Positions 6,308-15,345 are shown, counted from the first letter of the stretch. The stretch is DNA of 64,000 bases from an uncultured bacterium (GCA_937889595.1 CALAOR010000079.1:1-64000), one strand, 5' to 3'. Notes: generated by a model from the letters alone, not told the origin. A program made the numbers and translations.

Positions 6308-7841
6308 AAAGCAGACAACGAAAAAGGCAAAAGAACCAGATACCATGAAGGGAATGGCCAGTGGCATACCGGTTTATTGCCGGTTTGATGAAATCCTTAA
6401 AATTGAAAAAGCAATGCCACATCCCAAAAATCCAAACACACATCCGGAACGGCAAATAGAATTATTGTCGCGTATAATCCGGAGCCAGGGATTCCGCGCG
6501 CCGATAACCATATCACAGCGGAGCGGATTCATTACCCGCGGTCATGCGCGGCTTGCTGCATCCAGGGTTCTGGCACTCACAGAGATACCGGTTGAATATC
6601 AGTTTTACAAGGATGAAAACTCTGAACTTGAGGACATGATCGCCGATAATAAGATTGCGGACTTTGCAAAAATTGACAGAAAAGTATTAAAAAGCATCGT
6701 CAGCGACATGCAAAAAACTGGCGCGGATTTAAGCCTGACAGGAATGGACAGTGATGAATTACTGCAACTTTTGAAAAACGAACAGCATGAGCCTACAGCT
6801 GAAATTGAAAAACCCAAAAAGACCAGGACAAAGCTCGGTGACATTTGGGAATTGGGAAAACACCGCCTGATATGCGGTGACAGCACAAAAGCAGATACAG
6901 TTATGAAACTCATGAATGGAAAAAAAGCGCATTTATTATTTACGGATCCACCATACGGTGTGAATTACGGAGAAAACAGCAAACAACCAAACAAGACTGA
7001 AGGCGGAAAAAGAAAAGGAAAGCTGATCATCGGTGACGATTTAAAAAAGAACAATCTGATCAACACGCTTTTACTTCCGGCTTTTAAACTGGCGTTTCAA
7101 CACACGCGTGATGATGCTGCTTTTTTCATATGGCACGCCAGCTCTACAAAATCGGACTTTGACTATGCAGTCCGGGCAGCAAACCTGGAAGAAAAACAGC
7201 AAATAATCTGGATCAAGCCACAGTTTGTCCTTGGCCGTTCGGATTACCACTACAAACATGAACCGGCAATTTACGCGCAAAAGATAGGACACAAAGCGCG
7301 CATGTTTGGAAACCGCGATCAATCAACGGTTTGGGAATTTCAGGCAGCAGGAATCAACAAAGGTGATTTTTCAATAGGCAGCGGAATAAGGCTAAGCATG
7401 GATTCCGGCATGGAGATATTTATAAAAAAACAAGCTCCAAAAAGCTATAAGGGACGCATCATGCGGCTCAAGGACGGAGAAAAACTAACGCTTTCAGTTG
7501 ATGATGGCAATTCAGATACATGGTTTATATCTCCGGATAACAAAAACACATATGCACATCCAACACAAAAACCCACTGAACTCGCTGAACTCGCTGAACT
7601 CGCTATACGCAACCATACTAATCCGGAGGATATAGTGCTCGACTTATTCAGTGGCTCAGGCAGCACGCTTATAGCAGCAGAGAAAACAGAGCGCGTGGCC
7701 AGAGTAAGCGAGATAGATCCAGGTTACTGTGACATGACAGCAATCAGATACGCACGCTTCTGTAAACAGAACAAACGCACCTACAGCATCAAGCTTAATG
7801 GGACGGACATAACAGCAGACTACAAGGACACAGGCATATAA
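6300..7841 (+). CDS. ParB-like domain / DNA methyltransferase fusion (N6-A or N4-C type)
   Basis: 513 residues. Residues about 30-140 form a ParB/sulfiredoxin-like domain (HPKNPNTHPERQIELLSRII, FITRGHARLAASRVL, IPVEY). The methyltransferase domain follows, with catalytic motif DPPYG near residue 219 and the cofactor motif DLFSGSGSTLIAAE near residue 447. The order, catalytic motif before cofactor motif, is the beta class of amino-methyltransferases. Such fusions are widespread in phages and are thought to modify phage DNA against restriction or for regulation. The start overlaps the preceding gene, behind GGGAGACC. Confidence 0.9.
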   Translation: MVKKQTTKKAKEPDTMKGMASGIPVYCRFDEILKIEKAMPHPKNPNTHPERQIELLSRIIRSQGFRAPITISQRSGFITRGHARLAASRVLALTEIPVEYQFYKDENSELEDMIADNKIADFAKIDRKVLKSIVSDMQKTGADLSLTGMDSDELLQLLKNEQHEPTAEIEKPKKTRTKLGDIWELGKHRLICGDSTKADTVMKLMNGKKAHLLFTDPPYGVNYGENSKQPNKTEGGKRKGKLIIGDDLKKNNLINTLLLPAFKLAFQHTRDDAAFFIWHASSTKSDFDYAVRAANLEEKQQIIWIKPQFVLGRSDYHYKHEPAIYAQKIGHKARMFGNRDQSTVWEFQAAGINKGDFSIGSGIRLSMDSGMEIFIKKQAPKSYKGRIMRLKDGEKLTLSVDDGNSDTWFISPDNKNTYAHPTQKPTELAELAELAIRNHTNPEDIVLDLFSGSGSTLIAAEKTERVARVSEIDPGYCDMTAIRYARFCKQNKRTYSIKLNGTDITADYKDTGI

Positions 7842-7842
7842 G

Positions 7843-8220
7843 ATGCCAACAAAGCGACCACGGCAATGCGCGGTCGCGGGATGCAGCGCAATCATTCCAA
7901 TCGGTGAAGTTTACTGTACCATTCACCGCAAGGAAAAGTTTAAACGATACGAACAAACCCGCGATATAAAGATCAAGAGGTTTTACTCCACACAAGTCTG
8001 GAAGGATTTCAGACGCATGAAACTCGCACGCAATCCACTGTGTGAGCTTTGTCTTGCAGAGACAGGAAGGCCAGTCGAGGCAAAGATGGTACATCACCTT
8101 GATCCAGTCACAGAAGGCGGCACCTTTCTGCCTACATTTGAGGAAACACAGTCAGTATGTTACAAACATCACGCGATTCTGCATCCAAAAGGCGTGATAA
8201 AGAGCAGTATTCATGCATAA
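7843..8220 (+). CDS. HNH endonuclease
   Basis: 125 residues. N-terminal Cys pair region (CAVAGCS, YCTIH), then an HNH core: NPLCELCLAETGR, VHHLDPV, and CYKHHAILH. The zinc-binding Cys pairs and the catalytic His are present. In HK97-type phages an HNH gene commonly sits right before the terminase genes and assists DNA packaging cleavage. Here it is one base after the methyltransferase stop and directly upstream of terS, so that role is likely. Its ribosome site is weak, suggesting coupling to the upstream gene. Confidence 0.9.
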   Translation: MPTKRPRQCAVAGCSAIIPIGEVYCTIHRKEKFKRYEQTRDIKIKRFYSTQVWKDFRRMKLARNPLCELCLAETGRPVEAKMVHHLDPVTEGGTFLPTFEETQSVCYKHHAILHPKGVIKSSIHA

Positions 8221-8236
8221 TAACAACACTATTTCA

Positions 8237-8258
8237 GCATCCCACCAGGGGGGGATGC
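8237..8258 (+). other. Hairpin between HNH and terS
   Basis: GCATCCC (8237-8243) can pair with GGGGATGC (8251-8258). The loop is short and no T-run follows, so it is not a standard terminator. It sits in the 117-base leader of the terminase operon. Confidence 0.4.
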
Positions 8259-8337
8259 AAATGTTGACAGCACTTCACGAAAAGACAGCGTGGCAATCAC
8301 GTGTGAATTTTCTGGAAACTCGGCAGGGGGGGGCATA

Positions 8338-8889
8338 ATGGCCGGCGGCAGACCTCCAAAGTCAATCAAGGATCACGAATTAAACGGCAATCCATCAAAA
8401 CTCGATTTACAAGCAATGAAAAAAAAAGTTTTGCGTTTGCCTTTTGATCCGGATTCATTCAAGGCACCGGCATGGATTAAAAAAAATAAAATTGCCAAAA
8501 AGGTTTGGAAAAAAACAGTCCAGGACCTAACTATGAAGGGAGTACTCGCAGGCGTTGATCTCCCACTGCTTGCCGGTTACTGTATGGCTTACGCCCAGAT
8601 GGTTAAAGCCGGGGAGTTTTTGAACCGGATGCCGGACGGCGATCAATTTACAAAAATAACACAAACTGGATATTTGCAAGTGCTGCCACAAGTGGGCATG
8701 TTCCGGCAGGCAGCCCAGGACGTCAAGAGTTTCGGCGATGCGTTATTCTGTACACCGGTCAGCCGGCAGCGCGGTCTTGGATCCGGAGACGATTCACCAG
8801 GCAATACGGATTCAGAAATGGACGGCATCCTCAATCAGGCCAGGGACCGCGTAAAGAAAAATCTAAAAGTTATTAAGGGAAAAAAATAA
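8338..8889 (+). CDS. Terminase small subunit (P27 family)
   Basis: 183 residues from ATG 8338 behind a G-rich ribosome site; the frame is open further upstream, but the family usually begins AGGRPPK-like, as here. Features include GGRPPKS, AWIKKNKIAKKVWKK, a hydrophobic helix LPLLAGYCMAYAQMVKAG and a Gly/Asp-rich tail, typical of P27-type TerS. It recognises viral DNA and feeds it to the large subunit. It ends 0-1 bases before terL. Confidence 0.88.
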   Translation: MAGGRPPKSIKDHELNGNPSKLDLQAMKKKVLRLPFDPDSFKAPAWIKKNKIAKKVWKKTVQDLTMKGVLAGVDLPLLAGYCMAYAQMVKAGEFLNRMPDGDQFTKITQTGYLQVLPQVGMFRQAAQDVKSFGDALFCTPVSRQRGLGSGDDSPGNTDSEMDGILNQARDRVKKNLKVIKGKK

Positions 8890-10551
8890 ATGGCCGCGGT
8901 GAAGCACCGGAGAATTCCAAAACAGGATAACATTCTCACTGCGACCAGGTACCGGTCCAAGGAGTTAGAAGATCGCGTAGTTAATTTTTTTAAATGTCTA
9001 CGGCATACCAAAGGCGAGTGGTCCGGAAAACTCTTTCAGCTGCAGGACTGGCAAGAAGATAAAATTTTAAGGCCGTTATTTGGAACCGTTTGGGCTGATG
9101 GCACGCGCTGTTTTCGCAAGGCTTATATTTCCACTGCCAGAAAAAATGGCAAGACCGAACTCGGTGCCGGCATTGCTTTATATATGCTTACGGCCGACGG
9201 CGAGCAGGGCGCTGAGATTTACAGCTGTGCCGGGGACAAAGAACAGGCATCCCTGGTTTTCAATGCAGCCAAAAGAATGGTTGAAACAAACCCAACACTC
9301 CGGAAAAAATGCCGCATCATAGAGTCACAAAAGAGAATCGTTTATAAACCGACAAATTCCTTCTACCGGGTTATTTCGGCCGACGCAAAATTCAAGCACG
9401 GCTTTAATGCGCACTGCGTTATTTACGACGAACTCCACGTCGCCAGGAACCGCGAACTTATGGACGTACTCAGTACCTCAATGAAGGCTCGCCGGCAGCC
9501 ACTCCTCATAGCAATTACAACGGCCGGATTTGATTTAAAAACCATCTGCGGCGAGATGTACCTTTATGCCCAAAAAGTTCTGGCAAAAAAAATATACGAT
9601 CCGACATTTTTCCCTTTTATATGTGAGACAGACAAAAAAGATAAGTGGGATAATCCTAAAACCTGGGCAAAGGCAAACCCCGGACTCGGGACCATGATCA
9701 ACATGCGCGATATCCAGGCTGAGGTACTCGAAGCCAAGGATAATCCTGTCCGGCAAAATATATTTTTACAGCTCACACTCAACCAATGGACACAGGCGCA
9801 CAGCCCATGGATCCCGGAAAGCATATGGCATGCCAGCGCCGGAAAATTTGATCCTGAGGAACTGCTCGGCGCGAGATGTTTTGGAGGTCTTGATCTCGCA
9901 AGTATCAATGACGTTGCGGCTTGGGTTTTAACATTTCCTTTTTATGAGATGGTGCGGGACGAAAATACCGGAGAGGATAAAGAGGAAATAGAAAAGGTCA
10001 TCCAGCTTTATAAATTTTTTATCCCTGAGGAAAACATGAAACAACGAAGCTTACGCGAAGGCGTACCTTACGACAAGTGGGCGGCCCAGGGATATCTTAC
10101 GCCTACACCGGGTAATGTCATAAGTTTTTCCGCAATTAAATATCAGATACAGGAGGACGCGCGAGTTTATGATCTGCAAAGTTTGAACTTTGACCCATGG
10201 AATGCAGCCCGACTGGTACAGGAACTCGAGGATGAAGCTGGACGGCCGGAGGATAACCCATTTACAATTCAAATTAGAATGGGATTTCCATCAATGAGCG
10301 GTCCAACAAAAGAATTTGAGATACTTACCCGCAAGAAAAAGCTATGGCATGGCGACAATCCGGTGATGACATGGATGATGAACAACGTTGCAATATCCAG
10401 GGATGCCATGGAAAATATAAAACCGGATAAGAAAAAAAGCAAGGAAAAGATAGACGGCGTCACAGCCGGCATTATATCTTTGGACCGCGCGCTGCGCAGT
10501 CCGTCCGTCGGCGGTGGAGTCTACGACAAAGGCGGGATTAAAACATTATGA
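8890..10551 (+). CDS. Terminase large subunit
   Basis: 553 residues, the usual length for the HK97-type Terminase_1 family. The ATPase has a Walker A-like STARKNGKTE (about residues 79-88) and Walker B VIYDELH (about 177-183). The C-terminal RNase-H-like nuclease begins with GGLDLASINDVAAW. The protein cuts concatemeric DNA and pumps it into the prohead. It overlaps the next gene by four bases. Confidence 0.95.
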   Translation: MAAVKHRRIPKQDNILTATRYRSKELEDRVVNFFKCLRHTKGEWSGKLFQLQDWQEDKILRPLFGTVWADGTRCFRKAYISTARKNGKTELGAGIALYMLTADGEQGAEIYSCAGDKEQASLVFNAAKRMVETNPTLRKKCRIIESQKRIVYKPTNSFYRVISADAKFKHGFNAHCVIYDELHVARNRELMDVLSTSMKARRQPLLIAITTAGFDLKTICGEMYLYAQKVLAKKIYDPTFFPFICETDKKDKWDNPKTWAKANPGLGTMINMRDIQAEVLEAKDNPVRQNIFLQLTLNQWTQAHSPWIPESIWHASAGKFDPEELLGARCFGGLDLASINDVAAWVLTFPFYEMVRDENTGEDKEEIEKVIQLYKFFIPEENMKQRSLREGVPYDKWAAQGYLTPTPGNVISFSAIKYQIQEDARVYDLQSLNFDPWNAARLVQELEDEAGRPEDNPFTIQIRMGFPSMSGPTKEFEILTRKKKLWHGDNPVMTWMMNNVAISRDAMENIKPDKKKSKEKIDGVTAGIISLDRALRSPSVGGGVYDKGGIKTL

Positions 10552-10790
10552 GCCTTAAATTCTACAGCATCCAGGACGCGGACAAACAGCTGGAGGCCAT
10601 CCAAAAACGGGATGACATCATAAAAATGGTGTATGAAATTTATAAAAAAAAGTATCCAAAATACTCAAATGACGATTTGGTGATCATGATTGCGGAAAAG
10701 TCCGGCCTGGGCCGTTCTACGATTTGGGAGATAATAGCACGAACTGGCGGAGAATCTGTCTACGATAAAAGAGGTCTCCGATTCTTATAG
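10548..10790 (+). CDS. Small helix-turn-helix-like phage protein, 80 aa
   Basis: Coupled to terL by an ATGA overlap. A mostly helical protein whose second half, YSNDDLVIMIAEKSGLGRST then IWEII, resembles a helix-turn-helix of the invertase or resolvase C-terminal kind. No firm family assignment. It could regulate the packaging or head operon, or serve as a packaging accessory. Both are guesses. Confidence 0.55.
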   Translation: MSLKFYSIQDADKQLEAIQKRDDIIKMVYEIYKKKYPKYSNDDLVIMIAEKSGLGRSTIWEIIARTGGESVYDKRGLRFL

Positions 10791-10818
10791 TAATTAGCTT
10801 TTCCAATTTCTGGAGTGA

Positions 10819-10847
10819 TTGACCCTTTCTTAATCCCATTTTAAATG
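10819..10847 (+). promoter_or_regulatory. Possible weak promoter before the portal gene
   Basis: TTGACC at 10819 and TAAATG at 10842 are spaced by 17 bases, in the 105-base gap before the portal gene. The -35 match is good and the -10 match is poor, so this is only a candidate. Confidence 0.2.
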
Positions 10848-10895
10848 TTATTTTCCGGTTGAAATCAAAAACATACAAAGGCCGGAGGGCAAAAT

Positions 10896-12317
10896 TTGGG
10901 AATCCGCAATTTCATGTTCGATGTAAGCAAGCGAGCAATGGCATTTTTTGCACCGAGCCAGGACATCGCCTCGCTATACGGACCCTCATCAAACTCAGCT
11001 GCCGGCACGGTAGTAACCGAACGCACGGCAATGAACCTCGGAACTGTTTACGCCTGCGTCCGGATTATAGCGGAAACGATAGCATCAATGCCGCTCGTTC
11101 TTTACCGGACAAAAAATGGACAGCGCTCGCCAGCGACACAGCATCCGGCATACCAGCTCATGCGCTACAAGCCAAACGATGAAACACATGTACAGGATTA
11201 CCTGACGTTTGAAATATCTTCGCGGCTTTTGTGGGGAAATGGATACAGCCAGACACTCTGGCGCGGAGACGGCAAGCCTTACAAGCTGGTGCAGATGAAT
11301 CCGGAGCGCACTACCGTTTTAAGAGACCTATCAACAAAAGAGATAACATATAGAACCACTGACCTTTTCGGATACATCGTTGAGCTGTCCAAGGATGATG
11401 TGACACACATACACGGGCTCGGCTTTGATGGGATCACAGGCAAGAGCGTGATCAGCCTGGCCAGGGAAGCAGTAGGTCTCGCACTCGGTGCCGAAGCATT
11501 CGGCGCTAAATTCTACGGTGATGGTGCACATCCCGGCGGAGTACTGACACATCCGGGGACGCTCAGCAAGCCGGCATATGAACGGTTGAAAAAAGATTTT
11601 AAGGATAGGCAGTCTGGACTTGACAAGGCACATGACACGCTGATCCTCGAGGAAGGACTGAAATGGCAGCAGATAACAATCCCGCCGGACCAGGCCCAGT
11701 TCATAGCGACCAGGACATTTCAAAAAAGTGAGATAGCACAATGGTATGGGGTACCGCTTCCGCTCCTGCAGTCGACGGAAAAAAGTTCATCCTGGGGAAC
11801 CACGGTTATCCAGATGGTTGACGGATTTATAAAATTCACGCTTCTGCCGATCATGAAGCAAATTGAACTGGAATATTTGACAAAATTATTTTTGCCGAAG
11901 GATTGGGACAGTTATGAATTTAGTTTTATTAACCAGGAACTCGTCAAGGAAACTCTGTTAAATAGATTTACAGTCTACGGAATGGCAATCACAAGCGGAA
12001 TATTTTCGATTAATCAAGTCCTCGCGATGGAAGGCATGGACCCCATCAATGGCGGCGACAAACATATCCAGCCGCTGAACATGAAGGACATAACGGCACC
12101 GGATCCGGCGCTGGCCGCAGCAGCAAACGGTGAAGGGGATGGAAACGGTGAGGAAGGCGATGGTGCCGCGGCGGAGACAGAGGATGACACGGAGGACGGT
12201 ACCGACAATGCTGATGACAATGCTGGAAAAAGCAAAAAGAAAAATGTGGAAGTCACCGACGAAAACGACGGTGACACCGTAAAAATAAAAAAAGTAAAAG
12301 ACGGAGGTAAGAAATGA
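10896..12317 (+). CDS. Portal protein (HK97 gp3 family)
   Basis: 473 residues starting at TTG 10896, chosen because GGAGGGCAAAA lies just upstream and the N-terminus MGIRNFMFDVSKRA fits the family. Diagnostic stretches include LGTVYACVRIIAETIASMPL, HPAYQLMRYKPN and KSEIAQWYGVPLPLL. The C-terminus is an acidic Asp/Glu/Gly-rich tail ending in Lys-rich sequence. Twelve copies form the ring through which DNA enters the head. It overlaps the protease gene by four bases. Confidence 0.95.
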   Translation: MGIRNFMFDVSKRAMAFFAPSQDIASLYGPSSNSAAGTVVTERTAMNLGTVYACVRIIAETIASMPLVLYRTKNGQRSPATQHPAYQLMRYKPNDETHVQDYLTFEISSRLLWGNGYSQTLWRGDGKPYKLVQMNPERTTVLRDLSTKEITYRTTDLFGYIVELSKDDVTHIHGLGFDGITGKSVISLAREAVGLALGAEAFGAKFYGDGAHPGGVLTHPGTLSKPAYERLKKDFKDRQSGLDKAHDTLILEEGLKWQQITIPPDQAQFIATRTFQKSEIAQWYGVPLPLLQSTEKSSSWGTTVIQMVDGFIKFTLLPIMKQIELEYLTKLFLPKDWDSYEFSFINQELVKETLLNRFTVYGMAITSGIFSINQVLAMEGMDPINGGDKHIQPLNMKDITAPDPALAAAANGEGDGNGEEGDGAAAETEDDTEDGTDNADDNAGKSKKKNVEVTDENDGDTVKIKKVKDGGKK

Positions 12318-12970
12318 AAAAAGAAATCAGAACGTATAACTTTGAGATCCGGGCACTCGATGACAACAAGGACGGCAATATGGTCATAGAGGGACATGCC
12401 GCGGTGTTTGATCAGGAATATAATTGCGGGGAGTTTGATGAAACCGTAAAGCGCGGAGCCTTTACCCAGGCAGTAAAGGAAGATGACGTCTGCTGCCTAT
12501 GGCAGCATGACATGGGAAAGCCGCTCGGCAGGACCACAAACAATACCCTGCAGTTAAAAGAGGATGAAACCGGACTCGCAATGCGCTGTGAGATGGCGCC
12601 GACTACATACGCCAAGGATCTGCAGACACTAATCAAGCGCAAGGACATAACGCAAATGAGTTTTTCATTCAATCCACGGAGCTACATCGCGGCGGACAGC
12701 AATGGAGACCAGCATGAGATGGACGGAGACTCCTGGAGCTTTGTTAATAACAGGTGGAAACGGCAACTCACAAACTGCAAGCTTTACGATGTAAGCCCGG
12801 TCGCGTTCGGGGCAAATTCAAATACGGATGTGAGCACAAGATCGCTGGAAATATTTGAATCCATAAAAACAAAAGCGGCTGATAAAACAGCCCAGGAAAT
12901 AAAATCACAGGCCCAGGCAGCCGCCGCGGCACGCGGCAGGTCCCTGGAGCTCAAAATCAAGGAGGTTTAA
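12314..12970 (+). CDS. Prohead protease (HK97 family, U35)
   Basis: 218 residues. GHAAVFDQEY and RGAFTQAV are typical of the fold. The expected catalytic His is in LWQHDMGKPLGRT (about residue 65) and the Ser is in TQMSFSFNP (about residue 116). It processes the capsid protein and scaffold during maturation. It is coupled to the portal gene by an ATGA overlap and lies two bases before the capsid start. The C-terminal Ala/Arg/Gln-rich helix may act as scaffold. Confidence 0.94.
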   Translation: MKKEIRTYNFEIRALDDNKDGNMVIEGHAAVFDQEYNCGEFDETVKRGAFTQAVKEDDVCCLWQHDMGKPLGRTTNNTLQLKEDETGLAMRCEMAPTTYAKDLQTLIKRKDITQMSFSFNPRSYIAADSNGDQHEMDGDSWSFVNNRWKRQLTNCKLYDVSPVAFGANSNTDVSTRSLEIFESIKTKAADKTAQEIKSQAQAAAAARGRSLELKIKEV

Positions 12971-12972
12971 AA

Positions 12973-14256
12973 ATGAAAGTAGCATTAACGACAGGCGAAA
13001 CGGAATTTAAAGTACAGGAAGCTGCCGACAAGAGAGCAATGATCTTTGAGGATATGAAAAAACTCAACGATCTGAGTTCAAAGGAAGGCAGGGCAATGAC
13101 CACTGAGGAAAAAAGCAAGTGGGATGCCATGAACAAAGACGTGGACGCGCTGCGCGGGGCAATTGACCAGGAATCAGACGCAAACAAGCGCACAAAAATG
13201 CTTGAGGACCTGGATGCGCAGATGAAGGCACCGCTTAAGGGCCAGCACGATGTGCGGCAGGACACCAGGGCAATCGACATCCACAGCAAGATACCCCAGG
13301 AGATGCGCGACGCGTATGTCCAGTTTTTCAGGAATGGACAGTTAAACGACGCGGAAAAGCGCGCACTGCTTGCCGGCACGGATACCCAGGGCGGATATTT
13401 GATCACGCCGCAGATCCTGGCAAAGGAAATAATTCATGCCGCAAACATGGTAACGCTTTTTAAGGGGATGACATCAAACTTCCCGGTTACCACAGCGGCA
13501 TCGCTCGGAGTTCCGACCCTGGATACAGACGTAGACGACTGCGACTGGACACCGGAAGCGACGATAGGCAACGAATCGACCGGCCAGAAGTTCGGGAAAA
13601 GGGAACTCAAACCTTACCCGCTCGCCAAGTTTATAAAAATCAGCAACCAGCTGATCAGGCAGGTCGACATTGACGTGACCGCGTTCATCAACTCCAGGCT
13701 CGGATATAAGATAGCGGTCGCCCAGGAAGCCGCGTATATGACCGGAGACGGCGTAAACAAGCCGCTCGGCATTTTCACAGCAAACGATATGGGCATCGGA
13801 ACCGCGCGGGACGTGCCACAGGACGTCGCGCATATCGCTGGCTTCACGGGCAACGATATAATCAACATGTTCTACGGGATCAGGCCGGCATACAGGCCAA
13901 AAGCACAGTGGGTAATGAATCCCATCATCGTGAAATACGTCCGCAAGTTTAAGGGCGCGGTAAACCAGGATTATCTCTGGCAGCCAGGTCTACGCGGCGA
14001 TGAACCCGACACACTGCTCGGGAAAAAGATTTACACTTCCGAAAAAGCTCCGGCCGCGGTAACTGACAGCGCCTATACGATGGTATTCGGCGATTTCAGC
14101 TATTACTACACGGTCGACTGCCTGGCAATAGTGATCCAGAGGCTGAATGAACTGTTTGCGGCCTCGAACCAGACAGGGTTCGTCATCAGGTACGAGGGAG
14201 ACGGAATGCCGGTACTCGCCGAGGCATTTGCAAGACTTATAATCCCGGCGGCATAA
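12973..14256 (+). CDS. Major capsid protein (HK97 fold)
   Basis: 427 residues. The N-terminal 110 residues form a coiled-coil delta/scaffold domain (KRAMIFEDMKKLNDLSSKE, ALRGAIDQESDANKR). The mature HK97-fold part starts near LAGTDTQGGYLITPQILAKE and includes KLVKFIKISNQLI-like text (actual KPYPLAKFIKISNQLI), GVNKPLGIFT and VRYEGDGMPVLAEAFA near the end. The protease next door probably removes the delta domain. It is preceded by AAGGAGG. A 150-base gap with hairpin follows, which may limit expression of downstream genes. Confidence 0.94.
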   Translation: MKVALTTGETEFKVQEAADKRAMIFEDMKKLNDLSSKEGRAMTTEEKSKWDAMNKDVDALRGAIDQESDANKRTKMLEDLDAQMKAPLKGQHDVRQDTRAIDIHSKIPQEMRDAYVQFFRNGQLNDAEKRALLAGTDTQGGYLITPQILAKEIIHAANMVTLFKGMTSNFPVTTAASLGVPTLDTDVDDCDWTPEATIGNESTGQKFGKRELKPYPLAKFIKISNQLIRQVDIDVTAFINSRLGYKIAVAQEAAYMTGDGVNKPLGIFTANDMGIGTARDVPQDVAHIAGFTGNDIINMFYGIRPAYRPKAQWVMNPIIVKYVRKFKGAVNQDYLWQPGLRGDEPDTLLGKKIYTSEKAPAAVTDSAYTMVFGDFSYYYTVDCLAIVIQRLNELFAASNQTGFVIRYEGDGMPVLAEAFARLIIPAA

Positions 14257-14317
14257 AGAAAAACCCCTTTTTTGAAAGTATAAGATTTATTTTTACCGGC
14301 CGCTCGGATGACTAAAC

Positions 14318-14351
14318 GCCGGAACCCTGCAAGCGGCTGCAGGAAACCGGC
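14318..14351 (+). other. Two-part hairpin downstream of the capsid gene
   Basis: GCCGG pairs with CCGGC and, inside, CCTGCA pairs with TGCAGG. The two helices are separated by symmetric three-base bulges and closed by a six-base loop. There is no T-run. It could stabilise the capsid mRNA or attenuate readthrough. Confidence 0.5.
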
Positions 14352-14406
14352 AGAACTAAAAACAACGCGAAATTAAAATATCGCGGAGACAAGATGGAGG
14401 CAATCA

Positions 14407-14829
14407 ATGCAACTTTCAAATGAAGCAAAAATAACAGGCGTAAAGGAAACAACCGCCGGCACCACAGAGGTAGACAGCGGCGCGATTGACATGCAGGGAT
14501 ACGACGGCGTGATGTGCGTTGTGCGCGTGAACGTAAACAACGCGGGCAATTACTTAAAGGCCCAGAGTGACGTAGCATCAGGTCTGGGAACGGTCGCGGA
14601 TATTGCCGGCAGCAAAGTAGTCTGCACGGGAGCCGATGAATTTCTGTTCATCGACATTTACAGGCCACAGAAAAGGTACGTCCAGTTTGCAGTCATCCGC
14701 GGAGCATCCACGGCAACCGGAGATATGGTGATACTGCGCTACAGCGGCGACAAAAAACCGGAAGTAAACGCAACACTCAACGCACTGGCCGGAGTTTTCC
14801 TCCAGAGCCCTGCGGACGGTACCGCTTAA
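14407..14829 (+). CDS. Putative virion protein (capsid decoration or head fibre-like)
   Basis: 140 residues, rich in beta-prone Val/Thr/Gly stretches (GYDGVMCVVRVNVNNAG, EFLFIDIYRPQKRYVQFAVI). The position right after the capsid gene, a strong GGAGG site and its own downstream terminator suggest an abundant structural protein such as a decoration protein. No specific family is recognised; this is inference from size, composition and place. Confidence 0.6.
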   Translation: MQLSNEAKITGVKETTAGTTEVDSGAIDMQGYDGVMCVVRVNVNNAGNYLKAQSDVASGLGTVADIAGSKVVCTGADEFLFIDIYRPQKRYVQFAVIRGASTATGDMVILRYSGDKKPEVNATLNALAGVFLQSPADGTA

Positions 14830-14838
14830 TTTAAAAAG

Positions 14839-14872
14839 CGGCCGAGCGCTTCGGTCGTTTGTTTTTGTTTTC
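14839..14872 (+). terminator. Rho-independent terminator after the head genes
   Basis: CGGCCGA (14839-14845) pairs with TCGGTCG (14851-14857) over a five-base loop and is followed by TTTGTTTTTGTTTT. It would end or thin transcription after the abundant head proteins. Confidence 0.8.
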
Positions 14873-14885
14873 AAATTTCCTCCCT

Positions 14886-14919
14886 ATGGCCGGCCCTGAC
14901 GCAAAACAGGGCCGGCCAT
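14886..14919. other. Perfect 13-bp stem-loop in the head/connector gap
   Basis: ATGGCCGGCCCTG (14886-14898) and its exact complement (14907-14919) flank an eight-base loop ACGCAAAA. No T-run follows on either strand, so a terminator is unlikely. It stands 14 bases after the terminator T-tract and may be an RNA processing or stability element. Confidence 0.6.
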
Positions 14920-14957
14920 TAACTGGGAAAAAAGAAGGCAAAAAACGAACTTATAAA

Positions 14958-14973
14958 TGTTCCATGTGGAACA
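14958..14973. promoter_or_regulatory. parS-like 16-bp palindrome
   Basis: TGTTCCATGTGGAACA differs at a single central base from the ParB-binding site variant TGTTCCACGTGGAACA known in several bacteria (from memory) and at three from the B. subtilis form. It is 19 bases before the ATG of the next gene, so it could equally be an operator for a phage regulator. Which protein binds it is unknown. Confidence 0.4.
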
Positions 14974-14991
14974 AAAAAAACGGAGGATGAA

Positions 14992-15333
14992 ATGAAAGTA
15001 AAAATGAAGCAGACAGTATGCCAGCCGACTATGAATTACAACGAGGAAAAAATTTACGTCACTGACGGCTCAAAATTCACGGAAAAGGAAGCTAAACACT
15101 TCATAGAGATGGGAGCCGCGGAGGAAATGAAGGGTGACAAGGTTATCCCGGCGCCGCAGAGAGGCATAAAGACTGAAAACACAGCCGGCGGCCAGGGAGC
15201 GGAAAATACAGGCGGACCCGGCCCGGATGATGACCCGAATTTCAATAACGACGATGACACCGAGGATTCCACCGACGATGAAGCAACCAAAAAGGCAAAA
15301 TTGGAAAAAAAGGCAAAAAAAAATAAAAAGTAA
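14992..15333 (+). CDS. Hypothetical phage protein with acidic linker and Lys-rich tail
   Basis: 113 residues behind CGGAGGATGAA. Residues 1-50 (VCQPTMNYNEEKIYV, TEKEAKHFIEMGAAEE) resemble small head-region domains seen in phage structural operons. Residues 70-98 are Gly/Pro/Asp-rich and very acidic, then the protein ends in a Lys-rich stretch. The location between capsid and connector genes suggests a head-associated role, but no family is certain. Confidence 0.6.
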   Translation: MKVKMKQTVCQPTMNYNEEKIYVTDGSKFTEKEAKHFIEMGAAEEMKGDKVIPAPQRGIKTENTAGGQGAENTGGPGPDDDPNFNNDDDTEDSTDDEATKKAKLEKKAKKNKK

Positions 15334-15345
15334 GGGAGTAAACGC

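Noticed and set aside
6300-7841. ParB-like gene as a phage partition protein that would use the parS-like site
   Set aside because: Only the ParB/sulfiredoxin N-terminal fold is present; the central DNA-binding helix-turn-helix of true ParB is replaced by a methyltransferase.
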